The position numbers were made by a program, and so were the translations under genes. The notes under the pieces were generated by a model. The model searched no databases, was not told the origin of the DNA, and worked only from the letters and a program-made list of their open reading frames with translations. Below are positions 1 to 9,212 of a stretch of 32,735 nt of DNA, piece after piece (the first letter of the stretch is position 1; each line of letters opens with the position of its first letter). The stretch comes from a virus, in IMG/VR virus record IMGVR_UViG_3300043395_000919, positions 1-32,735 of that record; one strand, 5' to 3'.

Positions 1-1
1 G

Positions 2-1178
<1,177 letters not shown>

Positions 1179-1189
1179 AATGAGATCCA

Positions 1190-1195
1190 TAAATA
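1190..1195 (+). promoter_or_regulatory. Late-promoter-like ATAAATA motif before the 1221 gene
   Basis: The sequence ccataaataaacc lies between two genes and matches the recurring (C/A)TAAATA motif. If transcription began about seven bases past the hexamer, the mRNA would start near 1202 and keep the Shine-Dalgarno sequence cgagga used by the gene at 1221. Confidence 0.4.
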
Positions 1196-1220
1196 AACCA
1201 TATTACGAGGAATACCAACT

Positions 1221-2210
1221 ATGAGCATGGGAAAAGGCGGTGGTAGTTCAACCACAATCAACACTCCGTCATTGACGCAAGAACAAAAAGACATGATCAA
1301 GGCGCAGACAGATTTCTTCACAGGAACTGTTGCGCCAACCTACAGAGAAGCTGTCACTGGAGCCACTGGACTTTATAACCTAAATGCTCCTGGTGTATTA
1401 AATGCAGCACAAAATCAAGCTCGCACAGCCTTACAAGCACAAGAAGCCCTGGGTGGCACTGGTGAAAGTGCGCTACGCACAGGCATAACTGGCTTACAAA
1501 GTTTATTTGATCCCAACTACGAAGCCAACCAGATCATGGCAGCACTGGCGCCAGCACAAGGACAGTATGCACAGAATGTGGCACAGCAAGAAGCACAGTT
1601 TGGTGGCACTGGAAACTTAGGCAGTGCTCGTCAAGCCTTGGCAGGTCGTCAATTGGCAGGTGCAACACAATCAGCGCAAATGCAAACTGCTGCACAAGTA
1701 CAAGCAGGTATTCAAGCACAACGAGCACAAGCAGCAAACCAGTTGGCAAACCTTGGTCAAGCAGGTATTGGTCAAGCTATTGGAGCCAGCGGTCAAGCAG
1801 TTTCAGCTGCAATGACACCACAACAGCTTTACAACCAGTATGCCTCAGTGATATTTGGTACTCCAGCAGCCAGCTACAGTCCAGACTTCCGTGGTACACA
1901 AGGTGGTACAACCACAGGCAATCAGAGCAGTTACAACATGGGTCTCAACTTTGGCAGTGGCCTTGGTGGCGCTGTGTTGGGCAGTATGTTGCTGAGTGAT
2001 AGACGAGTCAAAGAAAACATTGAACGCATTGGTACCCGTGAAGGCGTGCCAGTTTACAAATTTAACTATGTTTGGGACAAGACACCCAGACGCGGAACTA
2101 TGGCGCAGGATCTGTTGCGTGACCCACGCTACGCTCATGCTGTTAGCCGTAATCCAGATGGTATTTTACAGGTTGATTATAGTAAACTTCCTGCGCTTGA
2201 CAAGGAATAA
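1221..2210 (+). CDS. Virion protein with C-terminal S74-type chaperone-like domain
   Basis: This 329-residue protein starts behind cgagga with 9-base spacing. Residues about 60-210 are rich in Ala and Gln and probably helical. The C-terminal 70 residues match the start of the peptidase S74 / intramolecular chaperone domain: a SDRRVKENI motif, then a VYKFNY strand, MAQDLL and a DGILQVDY end. In known S74 domains a Ser at the motif start and a Lys five residues later form the self-cleavage dyad; here these are S259 and K264. S74 domains usually end tail spikes or fibres, and after cleavage the released part helps trimer folding. The domain here is short and sits on a small helical protein rather than a long fibre. 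Whether it cleaves itself cannot be told. A tail-fibre-associated or ejection protein is likely. Confidence 0.75.
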   Translation: MSMGKGGGSSTTINTPSLTQEQKDMIKAQTDFFTGTVAPTYREAVTGATGLYNLNAPGVLNAAQNQARTALQAQEALGGTGESALRTGITGLQSLFDPNYEANQIMAALAPAQGQYAQNVAQQEAQFGGTGNLGSARQALAGRQLAGATQSAQMQTAAQVQAGIQAQRAQAANQLANLGQAGIGQAIGASGQAVSAAMTPQQLYNQYASVIFGTPAASYSPDFRGTQGGTTTGNQSSYNMGLNFGSGLGGAVLGSMLLSDRRVKENIERIGTREGVPVYKFNYVWDKTPRRGTMAQDLLRDPRYAHAVSRNPDGILQVDYSKLPALDKE

Positions 2211-2213
2211 AAC

Positions 2214-5200
2214 ATGGCATTTACACCATATGGTATGACATACCAAGATCCGCTAGAAGAAGAACGCCTGCGTCAAGAGGAAGAAGAGCGTCGACGCAGA
2301 GAAGAAGAACAGCGTGTTCTTGCACTAGCGCAGGGCTTTATGATGCCAGCTGGGCCACAAACCAGCGGCGCTGTAACTGCACCTGTTGTAGACAGAAGAG
2401 GCGAAATTGAAATACAAGATTTGCCTCCTTTAGGTGAACCACAGCCAGTAGCACCAGAACCTGTTGCACCTGCTGCTCCACGCCCTCGTGATGTTGTCAG
2501 CAGCGAAACAGTTGAAACTCGTGCAGATGGTACACAAACTGTAACCACAGAACGCACACAACCAGCACCAGTGGCACCCACAGCGCCACCAGGCATGGCC
2601 ATCAATCCAGAAACTGGTGAAGTATATCAGCCAGTGGGCACAGCGCCTCAAACTCCATTACAAACATTTGTTGCTGGTGAAAGATCTGCCTTAGGTTTAG
2701 AACCAGGTGTGCAGGTAGCACAAGCTGGTGGCAGATTACCAGCAGGTGCAGTACCAAGACAGCAGCCAAGACCAGCAGCACCAGCTGCAAGACCCACTGG
2801 TAGACTGCCTGGCGAAACTGACTATGATGCAAGTGTTCGCCGTGGTGAAAGCGGACCCAATCCCAACATTGGTTATCACTATCAGCCAGATGCACAAGGC
2901 CGTAGAGCCAGCACTGCCTATGGTGCTTATGGTATCACTGCTGGCGCATATCAAGAAATTCAGCGCAGAGATCCATACTTTGCCAATAGACCAATTACCA
3001 GTTTGAATCTAGAAGAACAAACTAGAGCCAATCAGATTCTAACACAGCGCAACAGCCAAGCATTACGCAACTATGGTATTGAAGCCACTCCAGGTAACCT
3101 TGCTGCTGCACACTTTTTAGGTCCTAGAGGCCTGCGTGATTATTTGCGAGATGGCACTATCAGTCCAGAAGCTGCAAGAGCCAATGGTGGTTATGACAAT
3201 GTTAGACGCATTGTTAATGGTCGCTTAGGTGGACCAACTAATCGTGGATTTACTGCTGCCAGTGCAGCTGAAATGTACACAGGTCCAGGACAAGGTGCAG
3301 AAGCACAAACTGTTGCTGGTCAGCCAGTATTGGTAGCTGATGCCAGTGGTGGCTTACCAGCTGGTGTGTTTCCAGCTCAAGCACCACAACCAGCAGTGCC
3401 AGGCGCTGCTCCTCAAGTGGCACCACCTGCTGCTCCAGCACCAGCAGCACAACCTGCTCCAATGGCACAAGCACAGCCAGGTCAAGAACCACCAGCTGAA
3501 GGCCGTGGTACTATACCAGGTGCTCAACAGCTTGAAGGTTATGTTGCAGCACAAGGTAATCCAGCAGCCCTGTTTCAAATTTACAACAATCCAGCCTACA
3601 GCGCAGACATTAGACGCAGAGCTGGTGAACAAGTATTGAATGAAGTTGCGCTGACCAATGGTCAGTTGAGATTTCAAAATGCAGTTGCCAGTGGTGACTT
3701 AAGACCCATTACTGAAGCACTCAGCAGACCAGGTCGTACCAGAGAAGCCAGTGCTTTTAGAGCTGGTATTCTACAGTATCTTGGCCTAGGCGATGCTGCC
3801 AAAGAAGAAATTAATCGTTGGGGCGGCTATGGTAACACATGGCAAAGCACACAAGATTCACAAGGCAATCCTATTCTAGTAGAAACCAATGCTCGTGGTT
3901 TACCAGTAAGTGGTATTAGAAGCGATGGTACTGCTATGAGCGAAACTGAACTGGTCAGCTTTGGTGGTGGCCGTCGTGAACTAGACATTGTGGGTGGCAC
4001 TTATGTCAATGACCGCACAGGTGAAGTAGGCCGTGTGGTAACAGACAAGCGTACTGGTCAAAGTTATATTCAAACTGATCAGGGTCGTAGATCAATGACA
4101 GGCTTCCGCCCACAAAGCAGCACTGGTACATTGGATATGCAGCGTGTTCAGCAGATTCAAAGACAAAATATTGACCTTGCTGGCGACTGGGCTAAACTAC
4201 AGATGCGTGTACAAGGTGCCGCACCTGAAGCTGCCAATAGATTCCTTGGTGAGTTCAATGCCAAACATGGTACTAACTTTGATTTACAAAGTGTTGGCGG
4301 TGCTGCACCACAGATCAGCTTAGAAACTGGTCAGATGATACAAGGTGGCGCACCAGCTGCTCGTCCAGCACCAGCAGCGGCTCCAGCAGCACCTGCTGCT
4401 CCACAGATGGCACCACCTGCTGCTCCACCAGCTGCTCCACAGGCAGCACCTGCGGCACCTGCGGCAGTGGCTCCACAACCAGTTGCACCAGCAGCAGCAC
4501 CTCAAGCTGCACCACAGCCAGTTGCACCAGCAGCAGTTGCTCCTCCAGCAGCACCTCCAGCTGCGCCAGCTGCGGCACCAAGACCTGTTGCACCAGCAGC
4601 ACCAAGAGCAGATGGTCTAGTACCTGGTACACCAGCAGCTATCTTAGCTGACCAAGAAGCACAACGCCGTGAACGCGAAAGAGCTGGTCAAGTTCAGACT
4701 GAAGAAGAAAAAGCCTTCATTAGATATGACAGCGAGGATATTGGTCCTAAGGCTTCTGCAGGCAGCGCCATTGCTAGAATTCGTAGAGAACAGATTACTG
4801 GTCCAGATGGTATTTTGAACAATCCAGAAATTGCTGGTATGCTTCAAGGTCAAGGTAGTACTGCTTCTGAAGTTGGCAACATTATTCGTGACTTGATCAC
4901 AGGTAATTTTACCAACCAGGAAGATCTAACACGCCGTGTGGCAGCATTAAATCTAAATCAACGCCAAAAGGATGTATTGTATCGTCAGATTGGTCTTAAC
5001 CTACAAGTTGCACCTTTGACATTGAAACAAAACGCTGGCGCTGGTGCAGTATCTGATGCTGAACAGAGAGCCAACCGTGAGGCCAATGTGGACATCACAA
5101 GACAACCTTTATATTCAGGTCTGAGTTTGTTGACTCGTGACCAGTTTGACAAAGACCTGCAGGCTGCTCGTGGTGACTTTAGAGCACAACGACCAGATCT

Positions 5201-5459
5201 GCAAACACGCAGAGAATTTGATGCAGCCTGGTCACAGGAACGCAATCGTTTACAGCGTGAATATGATCAGATATATGCTGCACGAGCAAGATATATTGCT
5301 AGATACAATGCAGATGGACGCAATCCAGGTGCTGTAATTGATGCATACAGACATTATCCTGTGCCAGTATGGGATGGCGCAAATCGTAATTGGAATTATG
5401 GCACATCTTATGCAGATCAAGCTCGTCGTCGTCCACCTATTCAAACTTTTAACAGATGA
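2214..5459 (+). CDS. Large internal virion protein with lytic transglycosylase-like domain
   Basis: This 1081-residue protein starts behind aagga, three bases after the previous stop. The N terminus is a charged coiled-coil-like stretch (residues 8-30, Glu/Arg-rich). Residues about 196-345 look like an SLT/lysozyme-type fold: RRGESG with a candidate catalytic Glu at 212, then TAYGAYGIT and a helical AAAHFLGPRGLRDYL segment. Long Pro/Ala linkers lie near residues 55-130, 385-425 and 710-800. The C-terminal third is helical and charged. In podoviruses, transglycosylase domains in large ejected core proteins locally open peptidoglycan during DNA entry. That role is inferred here from length, domain and location beside other virion genes. 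No separate endolysin is visible in the window, so a lysis role cannot be excluded. Confidence 0.75.
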   Translation: MAFTPYGMTYQDPLEEERLRQEEEERRRREEEQRVLALAQGFMMPAGPQTSGAVTAPVVDRRGEIEIQDLPPLGEPQPVAPEPVAPAAPRPRDVVSSETVETRADGTQTVTTERTQPAPVAPTAPPGMAINPETGEVYQPVGTAPQTPLQTFVAGERSALGLEPGVQVAQAGGRLPAGAVPRQQPRPAAPAARPTGRLPGETDYDASVRRGESGPNPNIGYHYQPDAQGRRASTAYGAYGITAGAYQEIQRRDPYFANRPITSLNLEEQTRANQILTQRNSQALRNYGIEATPGNLAAAHFLGPRGLRDYLRDGTISPEAARANGGYDNVRRIVNGRLGGPTNRGFTAASAAEMYTGPGQGAEAQTVAGQPVLVADASGGLPAGVFPAQAPQPAVPGAAPQVAPPAAPAPAAQPAPMAQAQPGQEPPAEGRGTIPGAQQLEGYVAAQGNPAALFQIYNNPAYSADIRRRAGEQVLNEVALTNGQLRFQNAVASGDLRPITEALSRPGRTREASAFRAGILQYLGLGDAAKEEINRWGGYGNTWQSTQDSQGNPILVETNARGLPVSGIRSDGTAMSETELVSFGGGRRELDIVGGTYVNDRTGEVGRVVTDKRTGQSYIQTDQGRRSMTGFRPQSSTGTLDMQRVQQIQRQNIDLAGDWAKLQMRVQGAAPEAANRFLGEFNAKHGTNFDLQSVGGAAPQISLETGQMIQGGAPAARPAPAAAPAAPAAPQMAPPAAPPAAPQAAPAAPAAVAPQPVAPAAAPQAAPQPVAPAAVAPPAAPPAAPAAAPRPVAPAAPRADGLVPGTPAAILADQEAQRRERERAGQVQTEEEKAFIRYDSEDIGPKASAGSAIARIRREQITGPDGILNNPEIAGMLQGQGSTASEVGNIIRDLITGNFTNQEDLTRRVAALNLNQRQKDVLYRQIGLNLQVAPLTLKQNAGAGAVSDAEQRANREANVDITRQPLYSGLSLLTRDQFDKDLQAARGDFRAQRPDLQTRREFDAAWSQERNRLQREYDQIYAARARYIARYNADGRNPGAVIDAYRHYPVPVWDGANRNWNYGTSYADQARRRPPIQTFNR

Positions 5460-5469
5460 GGACTAGATA

Positions 5470-6300
5470 ATGGCATTTGATAGAGCAGCCGCTAAACAAG
5501 CAGGTTACAGCGATGAAGAAATTGATGCGTTCTTAAAAGAACAAGAACGAGAACAACGCGAGCCGCCTGGTGCTGAACCACCTCCACCATCAACTGTAAT
5601 TCCAGAAGTATCATCTGTACCCAGTGCTTTGGCTACAACTGGTCTAGGCTTAGCAGAAATTGCTGGTCCAGCCGCGGGTGCATATGGCGCTTATAAATTA
5701 GGCAGATATGGTATAGGTAAAGCCATTGATGCTGTTGCTGATAAGGTTGCTAGTCGTATGCCAGCACCAGTGGCAGCAACACCAGTGGCACCAGTAGCAC
5801 CAGCGGCAGCAACACCAGTAGCACCACCTGCCACTAGTCCCATATTAGATGCACAAGGTCGCCCAATGGTAAGAACACCTACTGCGCCTGTTGCACCTGT
5901 AGCCGCAGCACCAGGACCTGTAGTGCCTCCAGGTGGACCAGCACCTGTAAGTGCTGCCCCTAGCGGCGGTGTTATTAACCGCGCCACAGATATTGTTAAA
6001 CAGTTGGCCTTACAAAAAGTTGTACCAGCACTGGGTGCGGCAGCAAGAATTGCTGGACCTGTTGGTTTAGGATACAGCATTTATGAAGCTTCACCTTATA
6101 TTCAACAAGGTGGTCAGGAATTGGCCAGTGGTGCTGCACAAAATAGAATGCGTGAAGCACAACGATCAGTTTTAAATGCACCAACACCTGCACCATTAAC
6201 TAGACAAGAAGCGCAGAACCTAATTGCCAGTGGTGATCAAAGATTGATTGGCATTTATAGAAATGATCCAGAAGTTGCTAGACTTCTCAGTGGCCAATAA
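5470..6300 (+). CDS. Pro/Ala-rich virion-associated protein, unknown function
   Basis: The 276-residue product starts behind a clear gagga ten bases after the previous stop. An N-terminal acidic helix (DEEIDAFLKEQEREQ) precedes a small Gly/Ala-rich segment near residues 55-80 that could be membrane-interacting (GLAEIAGPAAGAYGAY). A Pro/Ala/Val linker follows (about 95-160), then a second Gly/Ala-rich hydrophobic segment (about 178-205) and a helical C terminus. The linker composition is the same as in the upstream transglycosylase protein, which suggests the two belong to one set of ejected or internal virion proteins. I do not recognise a family. Confidence 0.7.
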   Translation: MAFDRAAAKQAGYSDEEIDAFLKEQEREQREPPGAEPPPPSTVIPEVSSVPSALATTGLGLAEIAGPAAGAYGAYKLGRYGIGKAIDAVADKVASRMPAPVAATPVAPVAPAAATPVAPPATSPILDAQGRPMVRTPTAPVAPVAAAPGPVVPPGGPAPVSAAPSGGVINRATDIVKQLALQKVVPALGAAARIAGPVGLGYSIYEASPYIQQGGQELASGAAQNRMREAQRSVLNAPTPAPLTRQEAQNLIASGDQRLIGIYRNDPEVARLLSGQ

Positions 6301-6327
6301 CCAAGGTAAGTAAGGCTATGGTAACAA

Positions 6328-6356
6328 TTGACAATACAACACATATTGTTTACAAT
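6328..6356 (+). promoter_or_regulatory. Sigma70-type promoter driving the HNH gene
   Basis: TTGACA (6328-6333), a 17-base spacer and TACAAT (6351-6356) match the sigma70 consensus at 11 of 12 positions. The -10 hexamer ends six bases before the ATG at 6363, so transcription would begin at or next to the start codon. Confidence 0.6.
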
Positions 6357-6362
6357 GGTGAC

Positions 6363-6809
6363 ATGGATATTCAAACAAGATTCTGGTCAAAGGTAAACAA
6401 AAATTCATCTAACAACTGTTGGGAATGGATTGGTAGCCTAACAAAAAGTGGATATGGACAAATTGCAATAAATGGACCAAAATATGCTCATCGTTTAAGT
6501 GCTGAATGGGCTGGTCTAAACATTAAAAATCGTTTTGTATGTCATAGCTGTGATAATCCGCGTTGTGTTAACCCTGATCATTTATTTGTAGGCAAACACA
6601 CTGATAATGTTGCTGACATGGTCAGCAAAGGTCGTCATTTAAAAGGACGAGAAGTTTCAGCAGAAAAAAATAAGAAACCAATAATGACACCTTTTGGAAA
6701 GTTTAACAGTTTAAAAGATGCAAAGCAAACGCTAAACATGAATCCTAGAACTTTATGGAAAAAATTAAAAAGTTCTAATAGCGGATATTATTATTTGGAA
6801 AAACAATGA
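6363..6809 (+). CDS. HNH homing-type endonuclease
   Basis: The 148-residue product matches the HNH_3 type: an N-terminal RFWSKV with CWEWIG, then AHRLSAEWAG, CHSCDNPRCVNPDHL and a closing TDNVAD. The C-terminal segment TPFGKFNSLKDAKQTLNMNP looks like the small helical DNA-binding motif that often ends these enzymes. An upstream ATG at 6318 would add 15 residues outside the family pattern. I prefer 6363 because a sigma70-like promoter lies inside that extension and the relative at 12630 starts at the same family position. It is free-standing, sits between a virion gene and the Dps-like gene, and overlaps the latter by ATGA. Its base composition is more AT-rich than the neighbours, as expected for a mobile gene. 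Confidence 0.88.
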   Translation: MDIQTRFWSKVNKNSSNNCWEWIGSLTKSGYGQIAINGPKYAHRLSAEWAGLNIKNRFVCHSCDNPRCVNPDHLFVGKHTDNVADMVSKGRHLKGREVSAEKNKKPIMTPFGKFNSLKDAKQTLNMNPRTLWKKLKSSNSGYYYLEKQ

Positions 6810-7237
6810 CAACACAAGAACAACTAACGCAGTACTTCAAGGATAATTTTACCGCTTATTACAGAGCACACCAAGCTCATGTAAACATTGTGGGTCGAAA
6901 CTTTGTCAGTGACCACAAGCTGCTGAAAGGTGTGTATGAAGATCGCCAAGAACAAATTGATACCATTGGTGAACTATTGCGTACCATGGACGAATACATG
7001 CCTTGTGACCTCAATGAAGTAGTATTAGACAGTCGTGTAGACACAGGCAGACTAGATGGCGACAGTGAATTCTTGTTAGACATGGTGCGTCAAGACCTTG
7101 AACATCTAGTAGAATCCTTGCGCGACCTCATTGTCATTGCAGAAGATGAAAGCTATCCTGAAATTGCCAACTATGCACAGGATCAAATTCTTGCAATGAA
7201 GAAACAGATTTGGATGCTGCGTTCAACTTTAAGTTAA
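6806..7237 (+). CDS. Dps-like ferritin-fold protein
   Basis: The 143-residue protein resembles the Dps family, which forms 12-subunit cages that bind DNA and oxidise iron with hydrogen peroxide. Aligned by eye with E. coli Dps, the segment AHVNIVGRNFVSDHKLL falls on the AHWNMRGANF helix region. The four main ferroxidase ligands H51, H63, D78 and E82 correspond to H25, H37, D52 and E56, with identical spacing (12, 15, 4). The usual Trp next to the first His is Val, and the Asp equivalent to E. coli D67 is Lys. There is no Lys-rich N-terminal DNA-binding tail. The gene overlaps the HNH gene by ATGA. A role in protecting phage DNA or the host from oxidative damage is inferred. Confidence 0.78.
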   Translation: MTTQEQLTQYFKDNFTAYYRAHQAHVNIVGRNFVSDHKLLKGVYEDRQEQIDTIGELLRTMDEYMPCDLNEVVLDSRVDTGRLDGDSEFLLDMVRQDLEHLVESLRDLIVIAEDESYPEIANYAQDQILAMKKQIWMLRSTLS

Positions 7238-7324
7238 GCGGACAAGAACACCATCAAGAACCAGGTGATTTTTCCGCTTTCTAACCTGGGCATCAACGAA
7301 TAGGCAGGCGAGCTTGTGTCGTGT

Positions 7325-7825
7325 TCACTCAACAGCATCCAATAATTTGTATGCGTATGATCCTCTCACACTATAACCATGTCGTTCATGCAGGCGCAAA
7401 AAGCCACCTTGGTCATGTCGCATGGTTGTACTGCAAATAACACGATGATTACAATAGCGAGCAAATCTTTCCCAGTGATCCATCATGTCTGTGACCAAGC
7501 GCACTCGCTGTCTTGCACTCAAGGCTAGATCCACATGCGCCATGCGAACACTGACCATAGGATCATCGCTCCATACTGTGCGGTCTCCGCTTTTGGCCCA
7601 TGTGTAAGCTTGAAGTTGATGAGTGGCTGTGTCTCTAGCCACTGCTACCAATTCAGTGCCTGGCAAAAAGAATTGGTTTGTAACAGCAAATATAAGATTG
7701 CGTGTCATTACGGGAGGCTCTGGAGTAAAGATGGTGTCAATTTCTTGTTGAAAATGCTGTTCAGCCATCTTAACAATATCGCCAACATCATCGCCCGTGG
7801 CCAGGGTCCAGGTATATTCAGTCAT
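7325..7825 (-). CDS. GNAT-like acetyltransferase, reverse strand
   Basis: This 166-residue protein is the only convincing gene on the - strand. I chose the start at 7825 (MTEYTW) because aaagga lies seven bases upstream; an earlier in-frame ATG at 7840 has no such site. The fold order fits a GNAT enzyme: an N-terminal helix region, a central strand pair (LVAVARD and LQAYTWAK), VRMAHVDLAL as the strand before the cofactor helix, and a C-terminal HERHGYSVRGSYAYKL segment, typical of the end of GNAT domains. The acetyl-CoA loop (R/Q-x-x-G-x-G/A) is not clearly present, so the substrate and even the activity are uncertain. It converges with the Dps-like gene and diverges from the gene at 7889. 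Confidence 0.6.
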   Translation of the reverse strand: MTEYTWTLATGDDVGDIVKMAEQHFQQEIDTIFTPEPPVMTRNLIFAVTNQFFLPGTELVAVARDTATHQLQAYTWAKSGDRTVWSDDPMVSVRMAHVDLALSARQRVRLVTDMMDHWERFARYCNHRVICSTTMRHDQGGFLRLHERHGYSVRGSYAYKLLDAVE

Positions 7826-7875
7826 AGCAGTTCCTTTCATTAAGTGTGCTATTTAATCGCGCTGATTTAGGGCTG

Positions 7876-7882
7876 CTAAATA
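7876..7882 (+). promoter_or_regulatory. CTAAATA late-promoter-like motif before the 7889 gene
   Basis: TAAATA (7877-7882) is followed by exactly six bases and the ATG at 7889. No Shine-Dalgarno sequence is present in the 63 bases between the divergent genes on this strand, so the start may be leaderless. Confidence 0.45.
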
Positions 7883-7888
7883 AAAAAT

Positions 7889-8263
7889 ATGGAAGACCAA
7901 GAAAAAACAACCAAAAGCCCGCGCTACTCAAAAAAGGCAAGCAGCCGTGGAGGGCGTCGTGAAGGTGCTGGCCGCCCAAAGAACAGTCGTGACCAGCTCA
8001 CTGTGCGTGGCCTATTAGAAGCACTAGATCGTAAAACCAATGGGCGTGATTATGAAGATATCTTAGTTGAAGACTTTTTGCAGAGTCGCTTAAACAACGA
8101 TACACAGTTAACCTTAAAGTATCACAACCTTATACTAAACAAAGTTATGAGCAGCTTGGCCAAAATTGAAGTCAATGACAGCTCAGAAGCCATTGAAGCC
8201 AAACAAGCAGCTTTTGCAGCAGCACTGGCCAAATTGGTAGGTGTTGATCCAGAGACTAAATAA
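7889..8263 (+). CDS. GRPK-motif DNA-binding protein, possible small terminase subunit
   Basis: The 124-residue protein has a basic N terminus with GGRREGAGRPKNSRD (residues about 20-35), an AT-hook-like motif common at the start of phage small terminase and related DNA-binding proteins. The rest is predicted helical, with acidic and Leu-rich helices (YEDILVEDFLQSRL, KYHNLILNKVM). Size, motif and position about 2.7 kb upstream of the large terminase fit a small terminase subunit, which recognises the packaging site. I cannot confirm that and it could be another DNA-binding protein. The start has no Shine-Dalgarno sequence. The stop codon lies inside the next CTAAATAA motif. Confidence 0.6.
   Translation: MEDQEKTTKSPRYSKKASSRGGRREGAGRPKNSRDQLTVRGLLEALDRKTNGRDYEDILVEDFLQSRLNNDTQLTLKYHNLILNKVMSSLAKIEVNDSSEAIEAKQAAFAAALAKLVGVDPETK
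8256..8262 (+). promoter_or_regulatory. CTAAATA motif overlapping a stop codon, before the endonuclease VII-like gene
   Basis: TAAATA (8257-8262) is followed by six bases and ATG at 8269, the same geometry as at 7889 and 18486. The motif also contains the last codons of the upstream gene. Confidence 0.45.
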
Positions 8264-8268
8264 TCAAG

Positions 8269-8598
8269 ATGAAAATAGCACTGAAAAGTAAATTTGCCAA
8301 CAATGGTAACTGTAGTGAAACACAAAAAGCAAATCAGTTAAGATACCAAAATAAAAAATATTATGGTTTAACCACTGAACAGGCAAATGAACTAAGGGCT
8401 ACAAGTAGTTGTGAAATTTGTGGAGCAAAAGCTAAACGAATGGTTATTGATCATGATCACAACAAGCTTGGAACTTATAGAGGTTTGTTATGTAATCAAT
8501 GTAATCCAAGACTTGGATGGCTTGAAAAACATAAAGATGTCATTGAAGAATATTTAAAAAGAGGGCCACAGAATGCCACTAGTAAAGAGCAAGAGTAA
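8269..8598 (+). CDS. Endonuclease VII-like (His-Me finger) nuclease
   Basis: The 109-residue product matches the recombination endonuclease VII family: [11 protein letters not shown] (residues 32-42), then C48-x2-C51, the catalytic DHDH at residues 61-64, RGLLCNQCN with C75-x2-C78, and LGWLEKH. The two Cys pairs form the structural zinc site, and the His-Asp region holds the active-site metal. In T4 the full enzyme resolves branched DNA before packaging. Short free-standing versions like this one are common in phages and may act as homing nucleases. The gene is AT-rich, lacks a good Shine-Dalgarno sequence and its 3' end overlaps the next small gene by 26 bases. Both points suggest it was inserted. 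Confidence 0.88.
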   Translation: MKIALKSKFANNGNCSETQKANQLRYQNKKYYGLTTEQANELRATSSCEICGAKAKRMVIDHDHNKLGTYRGLLCNQCNPRLGWLEKHKDVIEEYLKRGPQNATSKEQE

Positions 8599-8731
8599 AG
8601 CAGCGTTCAAGAAGAATGTTGCTACTGAAGTGAAAGCAGGAAGACCTGTAAAGCAGGCCGTTGCTATTAGCTATGCCGTACAACGCGAAGCGGCTAAAAA
8701 AGCATCTAAGACTCGCGCAAAAGGAAAATAA
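8573..8731 (+). CDS. Small basic phage protein (52 aa)
   Basis: An ATG inside the end of the endonuclease gene opens a 52-residue frame: [15 protein letters not shown], then a [16 protein letters not shown] core and a Lys/Ala-rich tail. I recognise this layout from many phage genomes, where short proteins with KSKSKAAF and GRPxKQAVAIAY-like segments sit near packaging genes. The function is unknown. It ends immediately before the ATG of the next gene. Confidence 0.75.
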   Translation: MPLVKSKSKAAFKKNVATEVKAGRPVKQAVAISYAVQREAAKKASKTRAKGK

Positions 8732-8732
8732 A

Positions 8733-9200
8733 ATGAAACCAGCAAAAACACAAGCTGACAAAAACCTGGATTTCAACGGTATGGCCGGCGATGGCGTAAA
8801 TCGCAGTGCCAATCGTTTTGCAGGTAATCAGTGGTCAGGCCATTCCAACGATGGTCGTTTAGTAGACAAAGGTCGTGGTCCTACTAAGGGCAACCAAGAC
8901 CACAAGCCTATGACAGTAGGCAAGCCAGTGACCAAGGATGGATATCGTCCAGTTCCTGAGTGCCACACTCCAGCAGTACAGCCTGGCAAGGACATGTTCA
9001 AGTACACAACAACCATGCGTCAGCCTTCAGGCACACGCTCATGGGATCCACAAGCCACAGGAAATTACCGTGGCAACCCAGACTCTATCAATGTGTCAGG
9101 TTACTCAATGGGTGATGGCAAGACCAGCAAGGGCAGTCGTCCAGTAAGATCACCCAGCGATCCTGATGGCATGAACTACGGTCCTAAGAAACAATACTAA
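8733..9200 (+). CDS. Hypothetical Gly/Lys-rich protein with GRGPTKGN motif
   Basis: The start at 8733 has aaagga just upstream and begins MKPAKTQADKNLDF; a longer frame upstream has no site. The 155-residue product is polar, low in hydrophobic residues and probably largely unstructured. It contains GRGPTKGNQDHKP at about residues 47-59. The same GRGPTKGN string occurs at the C terminus of the next protein, so the two share an element. They lie between the endonuclease and the terminase block. I do not recognise a function. A DNA- or capsid-associated role is possible given the charge. Confidence 0.7.
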   Translation: MKPAKTQADKNLDFNGMAGDGVNRSANRFAGNQWSGHSNDGRLVDKGRGPTKGNQDHKPMTVGKPVTKDGYRPVPECHTPAVQPGKDMFKYTTTMRQPSGTRSWDPQATGNYRGNPDSINVSGYSMGDGKTSKGSRPVRSPSDPDGMNYGPKKQY

Positions 9201-9212
9201 GGAATGATTGAA

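Noticed and set aside
7261-7289. CCAGGT/ACCTGG inverted repeat between the convergent Dps-like and GNAT-like genes
   Set aside because: Only 6 bp with a 17-base loop and no T tract; too weak to call a terminator.
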